From the NCBI GenBank assembly GCA_026260175.1, contig JAKCWW010000199.1, positions 6,711-70,710 on the forward strand: a stretch of DNA of 64,000 bases. The letters are read 5' to 3'. A program made the position numbers and the translations under genes. Source of the stretch: Reticulitermes lucifugus (taxonomy: Eukaryota > Arthropoda > Insecta > Blattodea > Rhinotermitidae). Below, one piece after another: positions 49,594 through 60,902 of this stretch (position 1 is its first letter; each line of letters opens with the position of its first letter). The notes under the pieces are model-generated. The model was not told the origin of the DNA, searched no databases, and was given only the letters and a program-made list of their open reading frames with translations.

Positions 49594-50470
49594 GTTCTTT
49601 CACCGATCCCCCTTCTTGTTTTTCTGCACGCCCTTTTTGTCTTTAATGATCTGTACGGTCCACCACTATCGCTGGCACCGAGCGAAATGACAAACTTCGC
49701 TCAAAATTGTGTTCTTCCACCTCCCTTTCTTCCTCTCCCCCACCTCCACCGTCACTCTCCCCTAATTTATCCACATGTCCTCCCCTGTGCGCAGGTCACA
49801 ATTTATGATTATCAATATTGGCGGCTGGCGATTATGATAATCCCATTCGGCGCAGAGCTCTGTTGCTATTGGCTTGCGCAGCGGCATAAATATGGATATG
49901 ATAGCTGCGCGGAGAGGCGCGGGGGTGTCTTGTTGTTATGGATGCTGTTGCTGTTGCACCCAACCGCTCACTAGCCAACAGCGGCACCCACTGTTGGGTA
50001 CTAGCTCGCTCGCCTACACACGCGCTCGGCTATTATACTTGCTTATGAGTGCGCGCGTCAAATAATGTATAGATAGCTGCTGTTCTGTGGCATCGGCGCA
50101 CAATTACTCCGCTCGGCAAACTTCGGGCAGCACTCGTGGAAAGCCCTGTATCGTATTAGGCGGTGACTCGATTTTCGACCGCTGTGAGGCGCACCCTGTC
50201 TCATCTGCCTCTTGTGTCAGCAAGACCCTTAGCACTTATCTTCTGTTGTCAAGAAGATCTCGGTTTTTCCCTCTCATTCGATGACACTCGCCAGGTTCGA
50301 TTCCAAAAATCTCCGAGGCAAACATCTGGAAACCGACTGTCGCACAATCACCGTGAGTACGCACTTCTAGCACTGGACCACAGCGAGCTGGTGACTGGGG
50401 GCTGTCGCAAGCGAGACTGACCGCCACACCACGACGGACGGGCGGGCGGGTTCAGCCGTGGCTGGGTTGG
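49594..50470 (-). promoter_or_regulatory. Probable 5'UTR and promoter zone of the Spalt-like gene
   Basis: This is the most GC- and CpG-rich part of the window and, apart from a tRNA-like scrap I could not confirm, lacks recognisable repeats. Seen on the minus strand are a TCATTT initiator-like site (49685-49690), then a G/A-rich GAGA-like stretch (49717-49765), then two CCAAT boxes (ATTGG on plus at 49817-49821 and 49868-49872) flanking a GATTA/TAATC homeodomain-like pair (49830-49846). A second initiator-like TCAGT is at 50416-50420. The start of transcription is not determined: the first site would give a 5'UTR of about 95 nt, the second about 825 nt. Both are inference. Confidence 0.5.
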
Positions 50471-50474
50471 GCGA

Positions 50475-51770
50475 CACGCAGCCACTCACAAGTAAGGGGA
50501 GTGGCGGGATAAGAGGGGATGAGAATTTTCATTCATTGCCAGGGGAACTCAGGTGGGAATAAGACGGCTTCCGGTGACGGGTACGTGGTGATTGAGAAGT
50601 TTCAGATTTTTCTGCGGCTAGGTCAATGGAAATTTCACATTAGGACTTTTATTCGATTTTAATAGATTAGGGATTTTTATCTTCACAAGATGATTTTACG
50701 TCCCAGCGACACGGTTCAACAGGATTTACAAGCATTAATTCACAAAGCGTGGGGAGGCAAAAACATCTTCAAAGCAAATTTTACCAGAGACATTAAAACA
50801 AAGAAATTAATCGAAACATGGCACCTCAAAGGAAAACAGATTACACGAAATCTGAAACCGGAACAGGCCACCGTTAATTGCATTTTTTTATATCTACTCC
50901 GAAAATTGGCATTAGTTTCATCTCCTTAATTGTCTTTTTTTTCGTAAGTGAACGCCTATGTTACCTAAATAAAGGACTGTACTTCTCGCATCGCAAGTAC
51001 ATATACTTTAATCGCATAAACACCATTGCTGAAACACGTGAGTTGAAAATCACAAATATGCCAGCATTGTTAACCATCTTCTTCCGTGCCATTTTTCTCA
51101 CGTAACCCTTCCTGTACCTGTGACCAAGAATTCTGACAACCTGAAGATAGGCGAACAGTCTGTAACTGACCTGTACGAACAGCGTAACCAGTCCGGGGCT
51201 ACTGTCAATATGCTGTTCGGTGCTGCCGGACTCACAACCTTGTTAGTATTTAAAACGCTTGGGCTACAAATCAGTTTTTTTTCGTATAGCACTTAGGAAA
51301 TTGCTGACAATTTGCACTATTTTTTCATAAGAACTGTCATTCGATTTGTCAGTTTTGTCATAAGCTGGGGCATTCACAATCAGAAGGATGTCACACCAAC
51401 TGCGTCATAAATACAGACATCATTAACACACCGTAGTCTCTTCACTGCTGAGGAATCCCGTATGTACCAAAAAGCCTGTCCATAAGTGATTATTAACAAT
51501 TCCATCCCAAAGAAAGTAACTAATGAAAGTTTACGTCTACTGAGTACCACCCTTGTCCCATGTGACCTACTGTAGCTACTTATATTCGTACTAAATCTGA
51601 CGCAGAAATAGGCCTATATTTTGCTCATCCTTTGTTTGTTTTCAATGAACCTCACTAGTAAGGACCCTGTTTTTCAAATCTCAAGTCCATGTATCGTTGC
51701 TTTTGTCGTTATAAACAATTCGATGTCCTACATAGCTATTCGTACCATGCTCTTACTTATACAGTATTAG
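50475..51770. other. Upstream of the Spalt-like gene; nothing recognised
   Basis: The 79-codon frame at 50690 and other short frames lack domains. Composition falls back to AT-rich by about 50600. Confidence 0.35.
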
Positions 51771-51774
51771 ATCT

Positions 51775-51948
51775 CTGCCCAACCCCGAACTGGAGGACGG
51801 CCCACTACGAGCTGTCCGCAATTCCTTAATGTAAGCACATTCGCAGTACTCCTTACACCTAGTGGCCGCCTCCTGCATTCGCAGCCAGAGGACGTGCCGT
51901 GTCGTGCTGACACGCGACCCAATTGTCAGGGAGACTTAATTAATAACA
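51775..51948. repeat. Probable dispersed repeat
   Basis: CCAACCCCGAACTGGAGGAC, GCCGCCTCCTGCATTCGCAG and CCAGAGGACGTGCCGTGTCG resemble, in order, a repeat I remember from cockroach sequence. No second copy is present in this window, so the call rests on memory. It is followed by a TTAATTAAT-rich patch at 51940-51976. Confidence 0.4.
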
Positions 51949-52509
51949 TTAAGTTAATTAATAAATTAATAAGCAGATAACAATTCAGGAGAATCAAATA
52001 ATTAATCGTGAAAGGTCAAAATTTCTAAGAGAGTACTGCAGGATGTAACAGTCCAACTGTTAAGAGGAACAGAGAACACTGATCCAGTGCCTCGCTATAC
52101 AATAACGTCTGTTAATGTCTATGCCCTTTGATCAACTACGTGTAAGGGATGATTTGAGTGGATTCGCGTTAATTAACTTCTCGTATCGCTCCGCTACGTT
52201 CTGAGCCCAAAGCTTATCTGATTCCTGCAGACACCTTTGACCAGAAGTCAATCCAGCATTTTTCTTAGTGTGACACAGGCATTGTCCATCCATTGTGCTA
52301 GCCAATCTGTTAATGCTTGCACTGGCTCTCTTTAGCCTCTTTCCTTATTATGCGTTCCTTGCACGAAGTGCATAAACCCAACTCGTGCCTATCTGTCGGT
52401 CCGTCCGTCCTTCCACGCACATGTTTCAGCTGCTCGAGAATCGCTTGATATATTTTGAGCATGATATTAGATGTTCATATACAGTACTGCAGATCCATTC
52501 AGAATAAGA

Positions 52510-53065
52510 GTAACTGGCTCCATAGGACAGAATCCTTCTTCAGAAGATAACAGCCACTTACCTAATTAAATTCCATGTATTTTAAGGCACTCAACGGTTC
52601 ATTACCATGCCCATAACAGCCCGACATGTTTATCTATCCTCAACCAAATTAATCCAGTCCACATTCTTTATTCATATTTATTTAAGATCCATTTTAACAC
52701 TATCCTCCCATCTACTAGTGTTTCTTCCAAATCGTCTATTTCCCTGACATTTCCTCACCAGAACCCTGTACGTATTTCTCTCTCCTTCATATGTACCACA
52801 TGCTCCATCATCATCCTTGACTTCATCTATCGAGCAATAGGCCTGTTTGGTGAGAAGTGCAAACCATGAAGTTCCTTATTATCTAATTTTCTCCACTTTT
52901 CTGTTTTTCCACTTAGACCCAAAAATCTTTCTCAGCAATCTATTCTCGAAATATTTACGAGTATTATTTTTATAAATAACGACATCTCACATTTTTGTAC
53001 GATATAATTAAGTATACGCAGAGAATGCTTGTGTATTCAGTGAACGCCAGCTTGAAGTTTTCTTT
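52510..53065 (-). mobile_element. LINE 3' region, antisense, longest copy
   Basis: About 555 bp: GGCTCCATAGGACAGAATCC, CGGTTCATTACCATGCCC, AATTAATCCAGTCCACATTC, GATCCATTTTAACACTATCC, CCCATCTACTAGTGTTTC, GTACCACATGCTCCATC, AGTGCAAACCATGAAGTTCC and CAATCTATTCTCGAAATATT. This is the complement of the last 150 or so codons plus the 3'UTR. The frame is not open. Confidence 0.8.
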
Positions 53066-53283
53066 TTCAATCTTGTTTTGTAGGGGAGGTTAAAATTATA
53101 GCATTATGGTTTTTTAATATCTTCCCTTAATTAAAATAAGTGAAAACATTTGAAAAATTTCAAGAAAAACTTTATGAACATTATGCCACCGAAAGTCACT
53201 CATATCTGTGATTTTTAACTTCTCTCATCAATAATAGCATAACAACACGTGAGTCCTGAGGACACGTAAGATGGGAATGACAT

Positions 53284-53337
53284 CATTACTACTACTACTA
53301 CTACTACTACTATTATTACTATTACTGCTACTACCAC
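53284..53337. repeat. CTA trinucleotide microsatellite
   Basis: ACT/CTA repeats with ATT interruptions, similar to 14935-15001. Confidence 0.9.
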
Positions 53338-53577
53338 GCCTAGGTCTACAACAAAAATAACTACTACCAAGTCTACTAAAGCAAAATACAGAAATGATAT
53401 TCCATGACATCTTCCAAAAATATGCAACTTTTGTGAGGGTAACTTCTGCAGTTATTTGAGATAAAAAAGGGGTAAAGGTACGTCTAGCGTTCAGTGTGAT
53501 GGAATGAACTAATGGGTCGTTTGGGCTACGTACACGGCATGAGGGCAATGGCCTATGATGGTATTCTTTTTTCTCCA

Positions 53578-53704
53578 ATGGCTCGACAGCCTCTTGGGGG
53601 CCTAGGCCGCCTCATTTTTCGAGGTTTCGCGATCACACACTTTTTAGACACACCACATTTGGTAGGACTCCTTTGGACGAGGGACCAGCTCGTCGCAGAG
53701 ACCT
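53578..53704 (+). repeat. Dispersed repeat of the ARQPLGGLGRLI type
   Basis: Reads ARQPLGGLGRLIFRGF, then FLDTPHLVGLLWTRDQLVAE, a pseudo-protein common in cockroach and termite gene sets as I remember it. The first part is shared with 1-62. The frame belongs to a non-coding repeat. Confidence 0.75.
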
Positions 53705-53890
53705 ATGAAGGTATAGCTCCACTTACTTTTTTATTCTTAACCTCGACATCAGATGGAGGTAAGTGGACATCTTTATGGCACGAGTATCCAGCACATTGCA
53801 TACGACGCAGGGTGGACGCCAGAGCCAGTCCGGATAATTTGGAACAAACAAAATGTCTTGCAGCTGCGGCATGTAAGCTGTGTGGTGTGA
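53705..53890 (-). mobile_element. SINE family A, decayed, antisense
   Basis: AGGTATAGCTCCACTTACTT, CTCGACATCAGATGGAGGTA and GCCAGAGCCAGTCCGGATAA are in family order. It abuts the preceding repeat, so one 128-codon frame (53512-53898) runs through both. Confidence 0.65.
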
Positions 53891-54870
53891 AATTGTGAAT
53901 AATGATCCTAGTTGCGGGTCAACCTACGAATTACATATGCATTTGCTTTTACCTTTACGTTAACAGCTATCCTACAAACACATCGACTGTGAGGAACTTT
54001 AACATCGCCGAAATCTGTAAAGCGGAATTTAGTCCTATAGGCAAACACGGACTTTATATATGATAGGTTTATATTTATGCAGTTGTACTAGTTTTGAATT
54101 AATTAATTAATTATTTAATGGGATCTACGTTTGAAACTCCTCCCAATCTCTGATTTCAGGAATAAACTGTCCGTGTCCCTAGGTCTAATAGAATATTATG
54201 TAACCGCTTATGTTTCGTCCCCTAATTTCCAAAATGTGAGCGCACTTTAATATTACCCTTGGTTTAATAACACTAATAGAATTAGGCCGGGAAAATATAT
54301 AACGTTTTCCTTCACTGTGTAATTTGCTCCAGTTGACAGCCCTATGATTCTTTTAATCCAAAAGGCTGCAGCCATCATATCTACTAAACAGTGGGACACA
54401 AAGAGCAACGACACTCAATATCCCCACACAAATGCTGTATATTAGACACTTTCTGCAGAAGCCTCAGACAGAAGTTTCAGAGGCCTTGCTTTTCAACTAC
54501 TGTCCACCTGTCAATGCAACCATCACATGAAATATCTGGTGACTTTCTCCGGGCCTTTACTGTGAAGGGCAGCGTCTGTCCGCCTCATTTATGGCGCGAT
54601 CTTAAAGGCACAATGTAACCTATAAAATTTTGGTCATCAACAACTTCATGCTGTCAGACTGGCCTACTATAACCAGAGCCAGTCGCGTTTTTATGCCATC
54701 TTTCCTTTGACCCTCATAAAAGTAACTTATATTTTATAATTTATAATCTGTTGTGGTACTATCGTCTTACGAAAGCCTTATTTGTTGTTTCCAGTTTCCT
54801 ATTTCATTTTTTATAGATCTGATGAATGCCTGAAGTTTCAGACCCTCCAAACAGTTACTTCGTTTACAGC
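53891..54870. other. No recognised gene
   Basis: AT-rich with a TTAATTAATTAATTATTTAA patch at about 54098-54118. Confidence 0.3.
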
Positions 54871-54974
54871 ATAATATTGTGTAGCCTGCAGTTCTCGTCA
54901 TCAGTCTCATTTCCATTGCCGATAATCTCGTTTAATATGCATTCAAATCGCCAGGCTTCACTTTCATATGACAA

Positions 54975-55258
54975 CACAGATTTCGTGAAAGTTTTGTGAT
55001 GTAGACTATATGTTTATCTATTACTGGATTTCGAATTCCCGATTTATTGCCCCTCTCGCTTGCATAAATGTTGATACATTTTTATGAAATATAATTTGTA
55101 CTTTCAGATAGCATACACAGATTTTGTGAAAGTTTTGTGATATAGCCTTTATGTGTTTATCTATTACTGGGTTTTGAATCCCCGATTTATAGCTTCTCTC
55201 GCTTGTTTAAATGTTTATTATATTACGAAATGTAATTTTCACCCTCAGATGGTAGAAT
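54975..55258. repeat. Tandem duplication of about 141 bp
   Basis: Copy one begins at 54975 (CACAGATTTCGTGAAAG) and copy two at 55116 (CACAGATTTTGTGAAAG). They share TTTATCTATTACTGG, CCCGATTTAT and CTCTCGCTTG in step. The upstream stretch 54880-54975 (CTCATTTCCATTGCCGATAA) resembles the antisense of a LINE ORF, so the duplication may lie in a retroelement relic. Confidence 0.75.
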
Positions 55259-55754
55259 GCAGTTCAGAAATAGTGTTTTTTTTACACATATTGTTTCTAG
55301 TGCAGATTTTCCTCGTAATAGGCCTTTATCGGACGTTTTTATATTGTAAGGATATCGTGTCCACTTTTCTAGCACTCAACATTGATTCCGCATTTCTCAC
55401 CATATGTATGTACCGCACAACGTAGAGTATTAGAACCAAACAACAAACAGGAAAATAATACATGCTATTTCATCTACAGAAATGGTGTCGATGTACGTAA
55501 GCCTATATCTCCATTAATCTGACAGCTCTAGTCTGACTGAGGTTTAGAACATCTATTTGTCTCACGGCAATATTTTTGCACTGTTTAAGAAGACAACGCA
55601 AACTGACTAGGTAGGTACGGTTCACACCACAAGTTGAACGTAAGACTTCAGCACTGAATGCAACCCACGAGACAAATAGGTGTACACACTGCATTTAGAT
55701 GTCACGTTTGTGGTGAAATGACGTAAATGTGCTTACGAGCTGATAAAAATAAGT

Positions 55755-56048
55755 ATGAGTTGTAATATGGTTCAGCAGTACGCCATTTGTCCTCAAGATA
55801 CGTTTCGCAACACAGATGTTCAGATCTCTAAAGATAACAAACATACTTCAAAGGCCTCCAAGACAATCCAAAAAGCCGCGGTATTTGCACTGGAATTAAT
55901 GAATGTAGTGTCACAGAAAGAGCAGCAACTGGGAGTTTCTTACGGGTTAATGATACCCTCTAGCAAGAAGGAAGAATTGAAGACAGAAATCACATCTGCT
56001 TTACAAAGCATCACTAAGAATATACCGATCCAAGTTTTGGAAAACTGA
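55755..56048 (+). CDS. Unrecognised 97-codon open frame
   Basis: I do not recognise it. It is the most protein-like frame in the window by eye: balanced, hydrophilic, with a probable helical segment (IQKAAVFALELMNVVSQKEQ) and a Lys/Glu-rich C-terminal half (KKEELKTEITSALQSITKN). It has no cysteine or zinc-binding pattern, signal peptide or membrane segment, and no visible promoter. It could be an exon, a transposon ORF fragment, or chance. Confidence 0.25.
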   Translation: MSCNMVQQYAICPQDTFRNTDVQISKDNKHTSKASKTIQKAAVFALELMNVVSQKEQQLGVSYGLMIPSSKKEELKTEITSALQSITKNIPIQVLEN

Positions 56049-57084
56049 ATTCCTTTTCTGCAAATCGTATGGCACAGGGGTGTCCTAATGCGTACCTTTT
56101 AAGTGCATAGGTTATTGCATGTCTTATTGGTAGTTATAACAAATCTAGCTCCACGTACAATACGTTAATAAATACGGGCATTTAAATGATGGCGTCTGTT
56201 AGCAGTGACCATATGTATTATGAATTACATAAGGAATGAAAGGAAGTACGCTAGCAGCCTTGTCACGTTTACTGACGAAGTTAAATAATGTCTTATTAAA
56301 AGTTGCTTCATTATAACAATGGTAGAGTCTTATGTTTAATAGTAGGCCTATTGTAGCTGCAGTTTGTTTTTGATTAGTAACAAGGTAGACAGAAAATATA
56401 ATTTTCTGCATAATAAATACATTAAAATCGCTGATTTTCGTCACTAAATTTTAGTACGGGTCATCCATACAAGATTTAATTACGATCAAACAAAGGCATC
56501 GAGCGCTTAGAATACCTACACATGGCGGCGAGTCAGACAATATACATTTGCGACACGAACATTTACACGTACAAGAACATATGACAGAAGAGGAAAGTGT
56601 TCTCTCCTTTCAGTCTTCTGTTGAAACACAGGACATAGAATATTCCCCCCCCTAATTGAGAAAGGGAGCAAGTTTTATTTCTGAATTAATATTCGCGGTT
56701 TAGAAAACATTGCTCTCTTGGGGACTGCAATTTATTTTGAATCAATCCTTCAGCATCTGGCGCAGAAGAGACTAACAAATAGAAGGGCTATGAAACAGTA
56801 CGTCAGGTCTAAAACGTAATGGCACAGCAACAATGCGAGTTGCTGTAGAGCGACCCCATGTATAGGGTCTAAATACATTTCCACACGTCAACACTCTGTA
56901 AATTAATCGGACCCCTGTGGTGCGGACTGCATATGAAGGGTTATAGGAGACCCTTGCCTGCCGCGGTCACAGCAGATAAAACTGCTCTCTCGGAGCTATA
57001 CTGTCGTTACTGCTCAAAATTAAGTTATTCGATATCATCAGTTAGAAATAATTTTCAAGTGCAGTCGGACAAACCTGGACAAGA
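56049..57084. other. No recognised gene
   Basis: Unique sequence with an 8-C run at about 56646. Confidence 0.3.
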
Positions 57085-57330
57085 TGAGAACGGATAGAAA
57101 CGGACGTAAATACAGAAAGAAAGTAAGAAAGTCAGACAGAATGAAGAAGCCAGGAAAATAAAGGAAAGGAAGGAAGGAACGCAAGGCCAAAAGGAACGTG
57201 CGAAAGTAAAATTAGAGAAAGAAAGAAAAAGAAAAGAGATGGAAGGAAAAGAGAAGAAAAGGGAAAATGAATGAAAGAAAATGGAATCAGAAGAGAGAGA
57301 GAGACAGAGAGAGAAAAGGCAGAAAGTTGC
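57085..57330 (+). repeat. Degenerate purine-rich (GAAA) tract
   Basis: About 245 bp of GAAA/GGAA units ending in GAGA repeats. The frames over it are Lys/Arg-rich or Ser/Phe-rich artefacts. Confidence 0.8.
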
Positions 57331-58415
57331 TTCCTTCACATCAATGGTACGATGTTCGATCTACCGTCCAAGTACGTTATCCTGTCATTTTGCTGAAAGG
57401 GTTGTGTAGTAAAACAGGTCCACATAACCAAAGCGATGTTGCTTGCACAACCCAATTAAATTCTGCGTTACGGTAGCGTTATGTTCTTCAGTTCGTTATC
57501 ATGCGAAAGGACCGTGGTGTGCTCCACAGACGGGAAGTGGCTCCAGCGTGAGCACAGACTTCCTGCAAGAGACGTGCAAGTTATGACAGATGTGAGGAAC
57601 ATTGCTACGACTACGACGGCAATAAGAACTCCATGGAACACAGTTCTGCTCGACATTTAAGTAAGAAATTAAGCACCGTCACGGCAGTCACAACAGCCTG
57701 TTCCTGGTTCCCACCCCGAGACAACAGAAGCCAGCCCACATCCTCACACCCCACTTCAATTTTGTCCTCCAGTGTACGTCAAGGCCTGCCAAGTGACATC
57801 TTTTCATGACGCTCTCCAACTGAAATGTTGTATCGTATTCAGTCCATGTTCAGCTTCTTTCATATTCCGCCACTTTTTAGCGTCTCATGTCGTCCTCTGT
57901 ATTTGTGTTCGGTGCGCTTTGCCCTGTTTGTTTCCAGAGCAAATTATAAACAAATGCTGCATAATTCCGTCCCCTACCATCGAACCCGAGCCTCGTGATT
58001 ACGATAGGCAATGGAAGACTTGGGAGTCCTCCCCGCATTCGGTCTTGTGGACAGAATCCAAACGTAGGGACACATGCTGTTGGAGTCAACACAAAAGAAA
58101 GTGAATGCTTTTCAGCTGTCTTCGCAGGCAATATATATTGTCCTTATATGAAGAGTTCGTACAGAGCACACAGCGATATATTTATTAGCTCACATTGTTG
58201 CCATCCACGATATGGCTGTCAACGGTGTGTATGTGTGTGTATGTGTTTGTAGGGGGGATGGATGTGGGTGTATCGGTGGTTGGGTCCGGGGGGGGGGTGA
58301 TACAAGATGCGTAGCGCCACGCCATTCATTCAAACTTATACAGAAAATTATTTATTTATGTCCTTAAGACTGTGAAAGGTTTGCTTCTTTATTTAACAAC
58401 GCTTTCTTAAGCAAC
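57331..58415. other. No recognised gene
   Basis: A GT-rich patch (58218-58260) and a G run (58280-58289) are present. Overlapping frames at 57772-58252 lack domains. Confidence 0.3.
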
Positions 58416-58419
58416 TAAC

Positions 58420-58600
58420 TCCACTAAAAAACTGACAGTTGCTCAGAGAGTGAACATTTTCTCTGCCTTTATATGGGGTATCATCAAATACACATGCGTC
58501 CGCTCGATCAACTGGGCAATTTCCTGAGCCAGCTGCATCCACTCCACACACCGCTATCTCATTTCTTTAAGAGACTTTAAAAGCTGTGTTTCCATTTACA
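58420..58600 (-). mobile_element. LINE 3' end, antisense, decayed
   Basis: CTGACAGTTGCTCAGAGAGT, TCTCTGCCTTTATATGGGG and CTGCATCCACTCCACACACC follow family order with many differences. Confidence 0.55.
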
Positions 58601-59424
58601 CCTGATTCTTACCGACAGGTTTACTTAAACATGACCGGATATTTGTGGATTACAAGCCAGAGCCACCAAGATGCTCCAAGAGAACTTTCGCGGAGGGATA
58701 AAGGAACATCAGATCCAACGTGGCAAGTAACACTCAGACAGACGAATTTATATGTCACAAATTTTCCGTCTTTTTCCTGGTGATGTTTCGCAAAATACGA
58801 TCGACATTCTTCTCTTTTGTACGATATAAATTGTAAAATCTGAACAGGGGTTAGGCATAATGCTAGAGCGATCGCCACTATCCCCTCCAGGCCCCAAGCT
58901 TCAGGGCCCACATAGTCCTAATTTAAATGGAGGTGTTACTAACGTTGTAAAAATATCATTTTAATTTTAATCACATAGATACAATTTAAAAATAATCAAA
59001 ATATGGAAGCAGAATATACAAACTGCGACGTTATGCAAAACGTTTTCCTTGTTAGAAAGTTATTATTCTGACACTTGTCGTCATTAACTGTGCATGTAGC
59101 ACTCTGACTAACAAAAAGGCAAAGCCCTTATAGCGAGTTTATGTTTAGAGATGGCTGCGATGAAGATATATTCCTATGAGGAATAAACGTTATGGGATCC
59201 AAGTCCTTAATTTGCCACCACAGCCCCAGAAGCGTCGCTACAATAGTGAGTCTGCCATGTATAATAGCGTTTATCTTGTCCACAAATTACAGACTGTAAT
59301 TATCCCAATAATAAACATATCCAATCAAGATACTGACCTAACCTATACCCAAATAGTGCTGAAGCAGACGAAAATATGAGTAATTTGCATGGACGTGTGA
59401 GTGAGAACTACAAAACCATTAAGT
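58601..59424. other. No recognised gene
   Basis: AT-rich unique sequence. Confidence 0.3.
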
Positions 59425-59500
59425 AATGCGGCCATGACTTGAACCGAGGGTCTCCCGACTGTGAAGCCAAGCGTTCAACGACGGCAGACTGTGAGGGCTT
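59425..59500 (-). mobile_element. tRNA-like SINE head
   Basis: The complement reads TTGAACGCTTGGCTTCACAG, then GACCCTCGGTTCAAGTCATG: an A-box-side and B-box pair spaced like a tRNA. No tRNA fold can be completed, so this is a SINE head, not a tRNA gene. Confidence 0.5.
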
Positions 59501-59802
59501 GACTGCTTGACTGTTTCGCGTGCTACACCAGCCACACGCAACTTTTTGTCTGACCGCTGCACCACCGTAATTATAATAATCTGTTCTTTACACATTTTGT
59601 TTTGACTTATGATTTCAGTTTGACAGTATTCATTATGCCTCAATTGTAGTGAATTAGAAAACGCAGCCTGGTGTGTAATTACCGCCATCTGTTACGGATT
59701 TCTCAAAACAAGATGAAAGGCAGTGGTTACTTCCTTTTTTAGCCCACTTTCCTTTCTCAAGGAAGAAAAGAGATGAGACATGGCTTATGGGATCAACATG
59801 AA

Positions 59803-59820
59803 GTGTGTGTGTGTGTGTGT
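59803..59820. repeat. (GT)9 microsatellite
   Basis: Nine uninterrupted GT units. Confidence 0.9.
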
Positions 59821-59954
59821 ATATGCTCTCGCGTTGAACGTTTGAACCATTTAAAAGGTTCACAAAATTTGGTATGGACATTAAAAAATTGGAGGCAACA
59901 CACAATTTGTAATTTCTGATTTCTGGCAATCAGTAGTAACAATACAAACCTTAT

Positions 59955-60235
59955 TTTTTAAGATCCATATTAACTGCCTATCTACGCCTACGTCCCCTAA
60001 GTGGCCTCTTTCGTTTACGTTTTACCGACCAAAATTTTACGTGTATTTCTCACCGCTCATTTTCCGGTCATTTCATCTCCCTAATAATGTTTGTTGAAGA
60101 GTGTACATTATAAAATGTTTTATTAACAACGCCTATGTCCTCCTTCCTACTGTGAATTCCTTTTCCTCGGGTCTAAACACTGTGTTCTTCTTTAGCAAAA
60201 CCAAAAATATTCCACATATTTTAACGTTCAAATTG
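59955..60235 (-). mobile_element. LINE 3' region, antisense, decayed
   Basis: AAGATCCATATTAACTGCC, TATCTACGCCTACGTCCCC, CATCTCCCTAATAATGTTTG and GAAGAGTGTACATTAT match the ORF-tail part of the family. The UTR end is missing. Confidence 0.65.
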
Positions 60236-60889
60236 AAATGAATCTGTCTTGAACCAGGGCGTAAATTTGGTGTTGCTACGTTATTATGTGTTTAGATGTC
60301 ATGCTCAGTCTACTGGCAATCAAAGGAAATGAATACTGCAGGGGAATGAGAACATCGTTGTTTGTGGTTTTGGGTTGGATGTGGTTTGTTGGCTAAGCTT
60401 ATGCGAAGAACATTAATAAGCTGAGGGCTGGAAGATTTGCTATTTTAAATGAGAGTAACATTGGACATGTTTCTCATGAACAAACTTTAGGCTACCTCAA
60501 AGGGATTCTACTAGAAAGTACGTAATAATAACAGGGATGATTTTTCTTTATAAACTTTGAAATTGGGCAACAGTTTATTAACAGCCACAGTCTGTCGTCG
60601 CATAGACATATTCTGACTCAACTTCCCACGCTTAAATTTACAGGCTGCAAAGGTAAACACTTCTCTGAACACAAGCATCATTTTTGTGAAAGTAGAGCTA
60701 AAGTTCCGGCAGCTTTACCTGTGGAAACAAACCAAAGTACTCGTTAGATAAGAGGCTCCATGGACGGTACATTCGATCTGGGCGCAGTGGATAAGTGGAA
60801 TAAACTGAACTTCAATTGTCCGGCATGCAGCCGCTCATGTTGCAGACTAAACTATCCTGCTTATTGAAGTTCAAGTATCTATTATTAAG
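60236..60889. other. No recognised gene
   Basis: Unique sequence up to the next SINE insertion. Confidence 0.3.
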
Positions 60890-60902
60890 TATTAATCCTA
60901 AT

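Noticed and set aside
50280-50420. Possible tRNA-like element (GGTTCGATTCC at about 50294)
   Set aside because: The B-box-like string lacks an A box at the right distance and lies in the promoter zone; left unassigned.
55695-55730. Short translation FRCHVCGEMT resembling a zinc-binding start of a recurrent arthropod transposon protein
   Set aside because: Ten residues ending in a stop; the following sequence does not continue the similarity.
59425-59500. Possible tRNA gene on the minus strand
   Set aside because: A and B box-like parts are present, but no acceptor stem can be formed; interpreted as a SINE head.
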